A DNA stretch of 64,000 nucleotides from Heliocidaris erythrogramma (lineage: Eukaryota; Echinodermata; Echinoidea; Camarodonta; Echinometridae). Below are positions 1-13,098 of the stretch, one piece after another (positions within the stretch are counted from its first letter, which is position 1; every line of letters starts with the position of its first letter). Made by a program: the position numbers and the translations under genes. Under the pieces are notes generated by a model. That model made no database searches. It worked only from the letters and a program-made list of their open reading frames with translations, and was not told where the DNA came from. The DNA is taken from positions 47,285,813 through 47,349,812 of the forward strand of contig CM046855.1 of assembly GCA_025617745.1 (NCBI GenBank). Direction: 5' to 3'.

Positions 1-448
1 GTTTGGGGCTGGACTTCCCCTTTAATATGTGAGGTAAATCACAGAAGAACACATAAAGCCTGGGTTTTGGAGTTTAACACCATTCGAGTATACTCCCAAC
101 AGCAGATGTCATCAAGCACTTAATAGATTGGACATCACTTTAATGATGGACAGGTCTTATGTATTGTGCACACTCTCTATCACCTTCAGAAAAGATGCCC
201 ATATTGACAAATCATCATCATAAATTCCTCACCCGAACCATGACTGAATGCTCTCCGAGACTCGTAGACAAGATCAAGTAGTTTCTAGGTTAGCCACGAG
301 TTTCACAAGATGTGTACACGCATGAATTGAGAATAAACCAAGTGTCATGTCAGTGAATTGCGACGCATTCCATATGGAAAGTCCTGGGAGTATGTCTTTA
401 ACAAGTTATCATTGACCATTGCTGATCATCTTTTACCTTTGTTCACAG
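1..448. other. Intron or upstream DNA of the partial plus-strand gene
   Basis: No exon, RNA gene or repeat could be supported here. The stretch ends in a polypyrimidine-rich acceptor (TTCACAG, ending at 448) that opens the first recognisable exon of the gene to the right, so it is most simply an intron of a gene whose 5' part lies outside the window. Confidence 0.5.
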
Positions 449-3127
449 GGTAGCGAGAGGGACTCCATCCAGCTACTATGCAGCTTACAGTCCTTCCATG
501 ACTATGTAGAGAGTGTACTCTTAGATGAACGCACATTCCTCAACAATATGCATGTCACGTCGTTTTTCTGTATCTTCTTTCCCCGGGTGAGTACAATGCA
601 ATATATACAGAGTGAGTCACGATAAAGAAGACCCATATTCAATCCCCACATCATAAATCCCAAGTGAAATTGCCGAAGATGGTATGACAGTTGACAACTT
701 TTTTAATTTGATAGATTGCTCTCTAAAAGGCTATGATGGATGGCTGAACACTGGCCTTGTGGCAGATTAGCCTTGTGCTAAACAAGTTTTCCAATAAACT
801 CTACTACTACTACTAACTACTGGCCAATTTCGAAAAACATTTCAAAATCATGTTTCCCCTTGTTTGTGATGAAAAGAGTTTGTTTATTAAACCAAAAAAT
901 GTGGAGAAGACTTACAACATGTTAGTAAGAGGCCTAAGTAATATTGTGACAGGTTAAACTCTGCATTACCCTAGAATAACTTGTAATTTTAATGAGACCT
1001 ATTTCATTTTTGATAATCGTGAATTTTATTGCATTAGGTGTATCAACATATACTGTGCAATAACTGGGATACAGTCGTCAAGACAATATGCAACAATGTG
1101 TTAGCTGAGCGAGAGGATATAGCAGGATACGACAGACATCAACTAGCCATCGCAGCTTACAAGCTTAATGGGGTAAGGATTTATCTCGTCCTTAATAGAA
1201 GGAATAAGAAATCATGTTTTAGGAAGAGATGAAAGTGAACGGTCTAGAGTAGAGGAAGAAATGATCTGCCATTATAATCATTTGCTCTTTGCCCTCCTGC
1301 CCATTTCAAATTTGTACGTATATCACTGAGGAGGATCAGAATGATGTTTAGTAGTAAAAAGTCAGTCAGAAGGGGTATGAGTCGTTATGATCAGCTTTTC
1401 TATTTCATACCTGCGTCTTTTTCTGTGGATGGAAATTGCTTGTTTAATTGTGCTAGTAGTACCATGTTTATCATCAGTTGCTTTACACCCATGTAATACA
1501 GTGTCATTATTGCAACGACTGGCTTCACCAGCCACTACCTCGCTGGTGCACAATGAAGAGATACAATAGTGATATATCACTGGAGTTAAAGTGACAGTAA
1601 AATGAAGCTCCTAAATAGTGCCATCTTTTAATAGAATTTTGAAAAGTGTCTGTGCCTCCCAATTGCCCATCATGCCCCATTCTAGTTTGTAGAAGCTTAG
1701 ACATGGTCTTGCAGGCAATTTTCCACATTGCAAGTCAAAACTAATACTTTGAAATATAAAATGTTCCTATTAGCCAAACAAGCTATTTGTCAATTTCAAA
1801 ATCAAGTTCTACCAGTTTAATGCCACTTTAAAACAGTTTATATTGTTTAGATTGAGGGTATGATGATAATGACTCTGATTCACTCTCTGGCGTTCTCCCT
1901 ACAGGACTTGAGAGCACTCCTGCAGATGTTCTCCGTGGTCCTTCCCCAGCAACTGAACCCTGCCCTCGTACCCTCCCTCAAACACATCCTGGAAATCTGC
2001 AAGAGGCATCAGCCAGGCCCCGCCCCAAGGCAACCCCGTCCCGCTGTCAAGAAACACCGGACATCGTCCTCCACGTCATCATCTTCATCATCGTCCAATT
2101 CATCTTCGGACGAGTTTGAAGTGGAGGAGTCGTCATCAAAGGGCGAGGGCACTGAGGCAGGAATGGCCAAGGAGATGTCTTGCGGAGAGGACGAGAAGTC
2201 GTCCAAGAGGAAGGGGAAGAAGGATGGAAAGAAGAGTGAGAAGAAGGAGATCCCTGCCGAAGAAGAAAAGGAGAAGAAAGATGTCAAACAAACCCAGAGT
2301 ACTTCATCAGGTATGTTATTATTTATGGTTCCCTGAAGATGAAAGCATGTGTCTCTTGTGCTTATCTGGAATCTTTAAATAAAGAAAACTGTTTTGATGG
2401 AGTTTCTCTTCAAATGTTATTTTCTTAAGCACCAGTTGTGGATTAATGTACATGTACTTGGTTTTTGTCTTCAATTCTAACTCGGATTGCACACGTCTTT
2501 CATGTGTAGATTTGCATGCAATAATTGCCATGTATTTAAACAATCCATCAATTGAAAGGTTTATTTTTCTCTTCATTCTGCTGAAATGTTAACTTTGTTC
2601 TTTTGTTTATAGATGAGAGTATACCAAGCAAGAGGCGGCGCCTCAGCCAAGATGCTAAGCATCCACCAAAGGACCAAAAGGGAGACTCACAAACCTTGAA
2701 ACCTGGAGCTCTTAAAGTTCCAAAGAAGGAGAGCGACGTCAAAGACTCTGACAATAATGACAGCAGGAAAGTAGGAGCAGTCAAGGAGGGTAAAAGCAGC
2801 AAAAAGAGAACTGCAAGTGAATCACTGGACAGCAAAGTGGAAGAATGTGAGGATGACGCTAAAGTGCCACAATCGCCCGATGTTCCAACCACCAGCCCCC
2901 AACCTCCGCTGCTGTCACCTCGATCACCTACGGAGGCTCCAGGACAGGGCACATCGGCCGCCTCGCCTCCGGGCCAGGGTGGTAGCCAGTCAACTCCTGC
3001 AGGGGGCGAGGAATCCAGATTAGTAGGACCGAAGTCACGGAAACAGGATCCAATTGGTGCTTTTATCAAGAGTTTGGAACGGCTCATTAACCTTCTCAAA
3101 GACCCTAGCGACAGTTCACCGACTTGA
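449..3127 (+). CDS. 3' part of an unrecognised gene: helical region plus Ser/Glu/Lys-rich, probably nuclear tail
   Basis: Four exons join with matching phases: 449-586 (phase 0 to 0), 1038-1172 (0 to 0), 1905-2310 (0 to 1) and 2613-3127 (stop TGA). Donors are gtgagt, gtaagg and gtatgt; each acceptor ends in AG. The first two exons and the start of the third read as amphipathic, helix-rich sequence (for example SIQLLCSLQSFHDYVESVLL, and later PALVPSLKHILEICKR). The rest of exon 3 is a long Ser run followed by acidic and Lys-rich sequence. Exon 4 opens with a basic stretch, PSKRRRLSQ, that looks like a nuclear localisation signal, continues with Pro/Ser-rich disorder, and ends in a short hydrophobic helix (IGAFIKSLERLINLLKDP). 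I do not recognise the family. The 5' part is outside the window and the 3' UTR end was not found. A role in a nuclear complex is an inference from composition only. Confidence 0.72.
700..815 (+). repeat. Possible retroposon 3' end with an (ACT)n tail, in an intron
   Basis: The segment ends in CAATAAACTCT followed by a short run of ACT triplets, the look of a LINE or SINE 3' terminus. It lies inside the intron between exons 586 and 1038. No coding part or target duplication was found, so this is a weak call. Confidence 0.25.
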
Positions 3128-6100
3128 AGTTTGTAGGAGATGGTAACATTGTACAAATGCTGCCTTGTTCTTTTAGGATAGTCACATGATGTGCCCAGTT
3201 CAAAGAACAGTGTATGCCATCCAAAAATGGCCAACTCATCATGGATCTGTGTCCTTTATTTGGAAGGTTCAACACCTTTTCCCTTATAAAGATTCCATGG
3301 AATGTTGGCTGCCTGGAGAATGGTGACCAATCACTGCCTACTGGATGTGGAGTCATTCGCTTTTTCAGTTCAGCTGATGAGAGATGGGGCAAGACTGGTC
3401 GTTTTTAATCAGTAATTTAAAAGAGATGCATACTGTTTATTGAAAAGTCTTATGGATAATTTATTTTTTACTGATATTTTGTTTCTTCAGATCTTTTTTT
3501 TTTTTTTTAGAGAGAGAGATTTGTATCCGAGTCCTCATGCAGAGCTTGCCAAATTGGCAACAAGTATCAAGGCGAAGAATGACAGGCTTTTAAAGATCTT
3601 GTGTCAAGATTGTACATACATCAAAATGTACCAGTGGATGTAAATTTGCAAAACTTAACCGCATAATCAAAATTTATGGATTTTCATGTATCACCCAAAT
3701 TTCTTTTTATGTCAGTGAAAAATTATGAACAATGAAGGAAGCACCCTTGTACTGGTTAATAACCAGTTGTTACGTCATCAAAAGATTTGATTTTAAATTA
3801 CACAGCTACATGTTCTTTCATAAGTCAGACACACTTATGTGTGTAACATCCTATTTTCTTTATTATTTCAAAGACAAATTAACATGGTGTTCTCATGGGG
3901 AATTTGATACCATTTGGTTATTTATCCGATAACTGGTCTTTTCACTCACCGAGAGTGGATTTCATTGCAAAAAACGACAGGTCTTCTGTAATCCGTGCAC
4001 CTTTCGTCACCTTTGGAACTACCCCTTAAGAAAAAAAATCATCATCATGATTTCAGCATCCCAAAAGATGACTGACCGCTTACCAAGGCTCTCGCAGTAA
4101 GTTCCAGGTGACACATGAGTTTTGCTGCGTTCATGATTTGTACACACACTAACTGGTAATTCCACCAAGCCTTGTGAGTGCAAACTGTTACATGTACGTA
4201 TCGTGCATGGAAACTCTTGAAAGTGTGTCTTCAAGGGATGCTTAAAAAACAGGGTCCAAGTTGTGATTGAGGAAGATGTGACAGGGTCCAAACAGTCTCC
4301 ATGTATGTATGAACTTGGTAGGATTTCATTCATTCACTCCAGTTTATTGATGAAAGATAATTCGAGGGCTGATACATAGAGTTAACACTGTTACTTTTTT
4401 AAAACTTCAACAAATTAGGTGGGGGGGGGGGAAGGAGTTCAAATAGCAAAATTTACAAAGAACAACATTCAAGATTAGGAGTCAAATAAGAAAGTTATTG
4501 GGCTTCAAATTGATAATAAGCACAAAAATTTATATGCAACTTAGAAATTAAAAAAGGGGACAACAGAAAAGGGACAGCTAGGAAAAGTGAAAGAGAGAGA
4601 GTACAAAATTTGGAAGAAACAGTTCAGAAAATGTAAAATTTGAAGAATACCATTTCATTTGCGTACAGTTATACATGTAATTGAAATTGAATCAAACAAT
4701 TCTGATTGGCCAAATGCCAAATGGATCACTGCTGGTCTTCATTTCTGTAACCCTGTACATGTGGCAACCAAATCTTTCATCTGTGCGTATGTATGATGTA
4801 TCGCGTCTGCGGTGTTTGTTTGTATGGGTTTACGCTGTGTAGGTTGCAATATTTTTATTCTTCTTCCGTGTTTGCTCTCCATTGGATGTAGATACAAAGG
4901 AAACATTGCTGAAAGTTAGGAAAGGATTAACTTGGTTATTTATGGGACATTGATTTCCTACGCCTTCTATCTAAATATAGCATATTGACTTCTTCGCTTT
5001 GATTAATTATTTTCCTTTTTGGGGGGCAAAATAATGAACTCTCCTTATAAATCTGTGACACTATGAATGTACAACTTTCATTTGCTGTCCCATGTCAGAT
5101 GTTTTTCACATGTTTTGTGGAGATTTTATTTGACCTTTACCTCGTGATCTTTGGGGCAAAGAATTATTAATTGGACAGAACCTTGCTGTTAAAGCTTATC
5201 TACAATTTCGATAAGCCCCCTCCCTCGAAGCTTTTTGTCAGCTTTCTTTGATTTTAGTTGATAAATAAGAAAGATATTAGCAATGCTATATAAAAGCTGA
5301 TGTAAAAAAAGAATCCCCCCCTCACGTGGGAAATTAAACCAATTAGAGGTAGGAGAGTAATTTGTATGCCCACCCCAGAACGAGATTCTAACAATGTCAA
5401 CGTGCAACTGACATGTAAAACCAACAGTCAGGCTGTGTGTTCACAATTTCTACGGAACTGATGCATTTGCTTCCTAACACAACACTGTGTGGGGAGACAG
5501 TCGGCCAAAAACGGGACCCTATTTATTCGCAATTCCTTAAAATATTTACCCGAAAATTTGTTGGAAATCGTGGACGGAGCATCAAAATATCTCACGCAGG
5601 TATGTTTTATACAAGTGAAACAATAATATGATGCAGTCCTACTTCCTTTTTGCTATGATTACTGTTGATTATATTAAAACCAAATCAATTGGATGTTGTC
5701 ACCTTTAACTTGATAGAAATATTGTCGTTATATTAGTAAAATAGTAGTATTAAGATATGGTATTATGAGAACAAGAACTGTACTAATTTGTGGATTTATC
5801 GCCCCTGAAGTTCGTAATAAACTAAAGGAAAATGTTGCTGCTGTAATAGTGTTATGATTACATTATACCTTGAATATGTCGTGTCTTTATTATAAAGCGT
5901 TTTAATTGTTTAGATTGTGTCGCGTGCCAATAAATGCTGGTGTCGTAAGCATATAAAACATATCTGGATGTAATGATCTCATTGAATGCCATGAAAGATT
6001 AAATTGTGGTGCTATTTTCTTCTCCTCTCGCCCCCCCCCCCAATATTTGTTTGTTTGAATTTAATTAATGTCATGCTAGATGTGACAACTATTACTGCAC

Positions 6101-9088
6101 ATGTTATGTCTTAAAGATTGAAAATTCATCTAGGGGATTGTGCCGTAATGTTTTGAAAAGTATCTTTTATTTTCTCCTTTTCTTTTTTCTTCTTTTTTTT
6201 TGTTGCTTTCCGTCCAATCTCAATAAAAGGCCACAAATGAGAAATTCTAAATTATTTTTGTCTGTTTTCAAAATCAAAATTTGATTTCTGTCAAAAGAAA
6301 CTTGTAAAATTTGACGAGGGCAATTGAATTACCAAGCCAATGATTAACAAACTTTTTGTAACTGTCTCCTGAAAATAAAATACTGGTACCAAGTTCTTTA
6401 GCACTTGGTAGGTTGTCTTATGTCTTTTTGCAGGGGGGGGGGGGTTAAAATCTGAAGATGTAAGGTGTCTAATCTGAATGATTAAGATTTATTGATATGT
6501 TGATGTAGTTATTCTTAAGTCGGCATCTGAAAGTTTATGTGCCTTAAAATGGAAAAACAAAGAGATGAGTTGAGTGTTTAAATGTGTTGTATTATGTCTA
6601 TATAGGATGCAACGTGACACGCACATTTTTTCCTGTTTTGCATTCAGTCAAACGTCTATGCATTGTATGAACCATACTTATTGATAAAGTACATATGTTT
6701 TATGAGTTTTAATCAGCGGAGTTGAATGGAGAATGTCTTTTGGATGGAAAGTGACCAACTCATAATCAAACCGTTGCTCTGCAGTAAGTCAGTTCGCAAT
6801 TAAAATTTGAGGTACAAATGACCCTGGAATGACCCCAATTTGTTAGCGCACGCGTATTTGTTTTGGTGGAAGCGCTACTTGTTTAACATGCAAAAGCATG
6901 CTGGTGTGCGCATCGTGGAACATACAAAACGATAGCGTATAAAGGTCAATTGTACTCGGTACAGATGACCTTTATCTGCACATGCGCAAATTGTAATTAT
7001 GAACTGGCTTATTGAATTAGATTCCTATTAAAGCTAATTAGTGCTTCCAGTGGTTATGACGATGGCATGGGTTTGATTGAAAATAATACATTAAAAGCTA
7101 TTACAGTTTGAATTAGGTCTGATATTGATAGTTTTGTTATTGCTTGGTGGGTATTGCGAAAAGATTATTTTTTTTTTCCACTTGAAGTTGATTAAATATG
7201 TTTTTATGAAAAGTGTAGCTCCATCATGATTTTTAGATCAGGTTTTTTACAGTCATAGTAATGAATGAAATAGGGTTAATAACAGACAGTTTCATTTCTA
7301 TAAGAAGACAGATGAGGTTATTCTTGTATAAAACTAACAAAAAATGCAGGAGAAAAGTATTGGATTTCTTTGATTATAAACAAACTCATTGGATATGTGT
7401 TACATAAATTCTTGAAAATTATGTTAATGTGTTTAAAACCTCCACTTATTTTTGAAAGGACTTGATGGGATCAAGTTTGCATATTAAGAATGAACTTTGA
7501 AACAATAGTGCATTTTAATAGAGTCTGCTAGCTGCTACATGGCATGTATAAGAGGGCATTTGAGTTTCAGAAGTGGTATTTGCACAGTGTTCATCATGCT
7601 ACTTGTTGGTATAAGCACAGTTCTATCGCACATCCTGTATTATGTGGATGTACATGTATAATCGGTTAACTGAGTATCTGTGACAGCATACCATTCTTTA
7701 CTTGGTGACAGTGCTCCTGAATGGTCAGAAAAAATAAAGAAAAGGCACACTTTGTTGGTTTTCATATCCAACCGACTTCTGACAGGAATCGGACGGTTCC
7801 TGTATTATTAAAGTGATGATTTGGTAACTTTGTAGAGGCTTGATAAAATCTGAGCTGCCTGGCCTTACAATGCTATCAGTGTATGTAATATGATATAAAA
7901 ATGAAGTCGGGGGGGGGGGGGGGGGGAAAGCACTTCAGAATCATCATGTGCTTCACAAAAGTAAACATATGCAAGTGACCGGAAATGCCAGACTCATTTT
8001 CCTCCATAGACTCAGTGTTAGCTAAAGCGTATGGCCATACGCTTTCGTAAATGGGAGTATACAGTCATAGATATCTTAATGATAGCATTATATATTAGAA
8101 AACCTTTCTATGCCTGGCTATTTGTTTATCCTTCTGAACATTCAACAATTTATTAAATCAAACCTCCACAAAATAACCAAATCCCTTTAAGGGGAGCGAG
8201 GGAATTAAGTCGTCAGCAGAGTAATGAGAGTTTGCGGATGTGCCTATTTGCTCCTGAAAGCTTTTATGAATCTTTCCATGCACTAAAAGAAGCTTGTGTG
8301 AAACAGACATTGACCCAAATACTATTTGACCTTCGCTATTAAAGCAGGGATATACAGTTTTCAGCTATCATAAAAGCGAGATGGACTTTTTTTCCTCCCA
8401 ATTTGACCATTGTTTCTTCAGTACATCCTATTGAAACAACATGGAAGTGTTTGCTATTAAATAAAACATATTTTCCTTTTTCTAGAACATTCCAACTAAT
8501 AATTAATCTGTTATGGAAGTTGCTCTCTTGATTTATTTATTCATTGTGTTATAATAATTTTTTTTTTAAATTTCTCCTTGGTATAGTGAGGAGTAACATA
8601 TCCAGCCATCCAGAGATGAAGTGTACGTCTCATAATACATATGTAGTTATAAGATTCTATAGAGTATGTGTGCCCCTTCAAGTAAATCCCAGTACATGGA
8701 TGGTTACTGAATTGTAGTTTAAAGTAAAAAAAAAATCTAAGTTTAACAAACTTGATACATGCAATAACCTTTGGGCTGAACAAGTTTATTAAATGTTTCT
8801 CATTTATGGACATGTCTATTCATTATGTGGCTTACATTAAGCTTCTCAATTGCGATAAGAGTGATAAGAGATTTGTAAGTTATTTTCCTCTTTCAATTCA
8901 AGTGATGTAAGTTGTTTAACCTGTATGGACAGCACATATCATTGACTGCCAGAAAAAATGCCCCAATGATATGTCACAACCATTTCTTCGATAATTACAA
9001 GTGAAACATTCTTGGTTTGTGTTGCTAATCTGATACAAGAACAAGACAAGACAAGAATTACAACTTTTTTTTTTTTTTTTTTACATCA
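3128..9088. other. 3' UTR and intergenic DNA, AT-rich
   Basis: After the stop at 3127 the sequence presumably starts as 3' UTR, but I could not place its end. No further exon with consistent splice sites was found. The tract contains several homopolymer G or T runs (for example poly-G near 4422, 6435 and 7909) and one miniature TIR element (6786-7011). The short open frames are not supported as genes. Confidence 0.5.
6786..7011. mobile_element. MITE, family 1, copy 1
   Basis: A second copy lies at 18440-18656 in a CATSPERG intron. Both start with a sequence like AGTTCG(C/T)AATT and end in its reverse complement (AATTA(T/C)GAACTGGC-like). They share internal blocks such as GCGCTACTTGTTT, CAATTGTACTCGGTACA and CTGCACATGCGCAAA. 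Two copies bounded by the same inverted termini, with no coding capacity, fit a non-autonomous DNA transposon. Superfamily not determined. Confidence 0.65.
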
Positions 9089-9409
9089 GGGCCATGTATC
9101 ATAAAACTTGTTATCGATAACAAACTACCAGGGATGCCACTAAGAATTGATAAAAAAGTAAGTAAAAAAATCATCTAGAATGGGCCCTTGTGTACATCAA
9201 AAAGTGGTTTTCTGTGGTTAAAAATATGTTGAAAAAGCAGGAATTCCTACCTTTGTCTGAAAAGTGGCATCCCTGAAACTACTATAATTGATATAAGCTG
9301 CTATAATTGTTATAAGCTACTGAAATCATTGTATTTGATTGGCTGTGAGCAAATTTGTCATAGCAATGTGGCAGTTGTTATTGATAACAAGTTTCATAAA
9401 ACAGGGTCC
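9089..9409. mobile_element. MITE, family 2, interrupted by a second MITE
   Basis: The left end reads GGGCCATGTATCATAAAACT and the right end is close to its reverse complement (GTTTCATAAAACAGGGTCC). Related copies are at 24867-25002 and 30331-30464; they share the block with TTATAAGCT...GATTGGCTG...GCAAATTTGT in one orientation or the other. This copy is split by the hAT-like MITE at 9129-9275, which is therefore the younger insertion. Confidence 0.6.
9129..9275. mobile_element. hAT-like MITE, copy 1, nested in another MITE
   Basis: The 147-bp element has termini CAGGGATGCCAC and GTGGCATCCCTG. A second copy lies at 25627-25767. The flanks repeat AAACTAC on both sides (9122-9128 and 9276-9282), a 7-bp match. 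CAGGG termini with a 7-8 bp target duplication are typical of hAT-derived MITEs. No coding sequence. Confidence 0.7.
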
Positions 9410-11104
9410 TGGTCCCCTTTAATTAAGAATGCTATTCACTTTTATGTAATCCAAAACAGAACAAACGGGAAAAGCTCATTCTGTCCATAAATGCAAAATG
9501 AATTTGGATTTTTAAGTGAAGGGTAGATTTACAAATAGCAACAATATTTTTTTTAAAAGCATGTATCAATGAAGTGTATGGTGCTAGACCAGAAATGGAC
9601 TTGAAGGGTCGATGAGCAGGAAAACCAGAAACTTGAGAAAATTACATGATTTTTCAGTGATGATTCATTTATTTTGCAGCAGGAAACTTTTGCAAAATCT
9701 GGACTGTGGGTATAATTCTCGAAAGGTTTGGGCACGCAAAAGTTTGTTTTACACTGGAATGTACATTTGTATTATTCAATGAAGACAGAGCATGATAAGA
9801 TACAAAGTTTACAAGCATTCTTTCCATTTTGTTTCTTAAGAAGAGGGTTGTTTGTATTGAATATGAAAGAAAATGGGAAGTTCTTTTTAATAATGCAATG
9901 TCATAGTGAAGGTTTTTTTTTTTTTTTCCCCCCGTACATTGCAAAAAAAAGACAACACTGAGATCTGCGAATTCTTGTACAGTTATGCCTGCGTATTTAA
10001 ATAATATGGATATTGTTGGTGAAAGACTTGAAGAGAGTTATGATTCGTACGCACTGCACTTAAACTTGTGGCTCTCTCGAAAAGGATTTAAACAATGAAA
10101 TGTGTCTATTGAATAAACTTGCTTTATTGCAACAATGAAATAACAATTTTAACAAATTGAAGTGGTTTTTCTTATGTGTGATGTGGTGTCATGTTTGCAC
10201 TTGTGTGGGGGGGGGGGGGGTGGCCAGAAGATGCCATTTGTCACAGGTAAATATGTTTTTCTGAGGTCATGGGACTTATCAGTATTAAAGTAAAAACATT
10301 GTGAGGGTTTTGTTCAATAAATGCATCTATTTTCTTTCCATTACCATTTTTTCTTCCTGACATCATAAATGCAGCATGCTATTAACATTTATAACAAATA
10401 AGACAGCAATATTTGCTGTCTTATACACAAAGATGATGAATTTTCACATCACTTGACATTGCTAATTTACAGATTTTGATGGGTTTTTTTCCTGTAATAT
10501 TTCCCCCAACAAAACTTGTTCAAATTTGGCAATTTTTTTGTTGCTATATCTGCACGTTTGTTTCACAATTTGTAGCACTCTTAAGTAACCAAATCATAAA
10601 AAATGGAGGGTTTTTTTTTGCTGATGGATAACCAATTTATTTTTGTTCTGCTATGTACAAAGATTCACATATTTACACCATTAAAATTTAGATACCCGTA
10701 CATACATATCCAGAATTCATTACTTGTAAACATTTCTTCAAAATGGAGCACTGAAACAGTAATGAAATTGTTTTAATTCTAATGATTCTATTATTACTAA
10801 ATGCTGTACAGTAAAAACAAAAGGAGCTTTTTATTTTGTTTTATTAACACAGCTGCATTGAAACATGCTATCATTAATAAAAAGTATTTATGCATCACAC
10901 ATAAATGTTTATCAAAATACACTTCTTCGCAAACATATTCAAGTCTATAAACCTTCCACCCTAAGACCCTTGCATGAACCCGTTGTGGTAGATCTAGTAG
11001 CATACATCAGTTGCTGCTAAGTCAAGTAAACCTCTTGTAAGCTTTAGGCCTGTCATTAGTTACCATTACAGCAAAGGCATGCATAATAAATACATTTGTG
11101 ACCT
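9410..11104. other. Intergenic DNA with an 11-bp-arm hairpin
   Basis: No gene is supported. A compact inverted repeat lies at 10399-10423: arms TAAGACAGCAA and TTGCTGTCTTA around a 3-nt loop. Its role is unknown and it may be chance. A poly-G run occurs near 10206. Confidence 0.45.
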
Positions 11105-12846
11105 GGGCCGGTATTCAGTTCAAAGCGTGCAGTAAATTACTAAGCATTTGGCTTGGCTAAGTGAACTGGCTTGACACGTATTCAGATCAAAACTTTTACT
11201 TAACAAGTCTACTTTGAGGCAAAATACTTACTGAAGGCCATTGTGACGTCACACAGCCAGTTCAATATAATGAGCAATAAATGTGTCACATGTCATAAGC
11301 GGTTATATAATCTGCTTGTGTGCAGCTTATACTGCTCTGCGTATGTATGAAAGCCACATACTTGCCAATTAAATGGATACTCAATCGCAGAAAGTGGACG
11401 TTTTTATGCCGCGAGAGGGCACCATGATCGTTACCTGATCATGCCTTTGCCGCGCGCGGGGCAAAGTTCGGACAGACTGGTCGTCGCGCAACATGTACGC
11501 TCAGCTTAAGCTCGAGCTCTTGTGCAGTCCCAAATGTAATTACAGTAGTCCGACGGACGCATTCAACGCAAAAACTTTGTGTACGAGTGAATGGGGATTA
11601 CGCAATCCTGATTTTCCCCACGGCCACCTGGTGGCGTATCCCTTTATTAAGTAATTGCCTTAAGTCTGCTTGTGAGCATTCTTATACTTAGGGTAAAATA
11701 ATTACAGTCAGACCGCAGGTCGTATGCAAATGAGTAATAATCGCGCTTTTTATTTCCAGTGCCTGAAATGGACTCTCTCCCTGCACCCAGTCGGCTGTAT
11801 CGCATGGTCATCTTTAAAGTTATGTTCTTCAATAAATATTAATGCTGTGCTCATTAGACTTTCTGCAAAAATAAATGAATATTTTACCAACACAGGGATA
11901 TTTTGTTTCAGTCAGAACTTTAGAAATAAGTTGTTTAAAATAACTGATGAAATAGTCATACAAAAGCCTTTTTTTCACAAGATTTCAAGTTTCAAGTATG
12001 GAAGCGCTGGAATCTCATCTTTTTCATCGTTACATTCAAAACATCCATAAATTTATGACAGAGTCAGGATCCAGCAATATTCAGCCGCAGATTATCCGTT
12101 GTCAAGACCATGGTCAAGACCATAGAATCTTAGCCCTGTGATTGGCAAGCGAGCCATCTGTAACCAAGTGCGCGTTGAATGAAACAATGCGCAACCTGTT
12201 GCTTCATCCTTGCGCAAACATGCGCATAGCTGTTGCCTAGCTGTGAGAAAACATCTTGCGTGGTGGTAACCAATCGGAATGCTGGAATTGACTTTTTTAA
12301 AGACAAAGTGTGTACATTGGTTACATATTGCTGGATCCTGACCCTGTCATGAAGTGCACATTAATGTTATTTCAATCTTGGAAAGTACAGAAAATGCCCT
12401 TTACGCTCATGTCAAATTTGCCCTGGCTCACAATAAAACTACGGTAGTTTTGACCAGATTTATATTTCATTTCATTTCCATTTTTTGTCATAAAAGGAAC
12501 ACCATTTTTTACCAATTTCGTCTTTTATTTTGAACACAATAAAAGCATGTCACAAATCTCTGATCCCTCTTCTTTTATTTGATGTATAACTCATGACAAT
12601 TGGTGAATGATAAGTAGTCTATTCAATAGTTTGCAAATGAGATGTTCCTGGCTGTTCTTGCTCATTATGTATTCATAGTCAGGCAGAACTGGAAATAAAA
12701 TAGCGCGCTTTTAGGGTACCTGCGGATTGGCTGATTAACCCAAACATTCAAATGAATACCAAAGTTGCTTAAGTATGATATCTCAGCAAAAAAACTAAGT
12801 AAAATACTCTTATTTCATACTTACAGTACCGAATTGAATACGGGCC
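11105..12846. mobile_element. TIR element of about 1.74 kb, hosting another element
   Basis: The left end GGGCCGGTATTCAGTTC matches the reverse complement of the right end, GAATTGAATACGGGCC, with few mismatches. Just inside each end is related sequence with AAGTA/TACTT blocks. No transposase frame was found. The interior contains a separate, complete TIR element at 12055-12350. I call it non-autonomous or decayed, superfamily unknown. Confidence 0.5.
12055..12350. mobile_element. MITE with 26-bp near-perfect TIRs, nested
   Basis: The first 26 bp and the reverse complement of the last 26 bp differ at one position; both contain GTCAGGATCCAGCAATAT. The element is 296 bp and non-coding. It lies inside the larger TIR element 11105-12846. 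Confidence 0.65.
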
Positions 12847-12848
12847 TA

Positions 12849-13098
12849 GGGGCCGTATTCTGAAAACTATGTTATCTGTAATGTTAGTAAAACGATGTTA
12901 ATTGTCATAACAAATCAAAATCATGACAAGTCATTGGTTAATGATTGCGCAAAGATGGCTGTGCTCACGTAAAGTTAACAGACACATCTGCGCAAGCACC
13001 AATGATTAGTGTTCATTGTGCGCAATTTCAGTTTGTTATGACAATTAACATAGTTTTCCTTAACATAAAAGTTAACATAGTTTTCAAAATACTGCCCC
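12849..13098. mobile_element. MITE with GGGCCGTATTCTGAAAAC-type TIRs
   Basis: The left terminus GGGCCGTATTCTGAAAACTA and the right terminus (...TAGTTTTCAAAATACTGCCCC read inward) are inverted copies with few differences. The interior also folds: a block with TTGTCATAACAAA near the left is mirrored by TTTGTTATGACAA near the right. It abuts the right end of the element 11105-12846. Confidence 0.6.
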
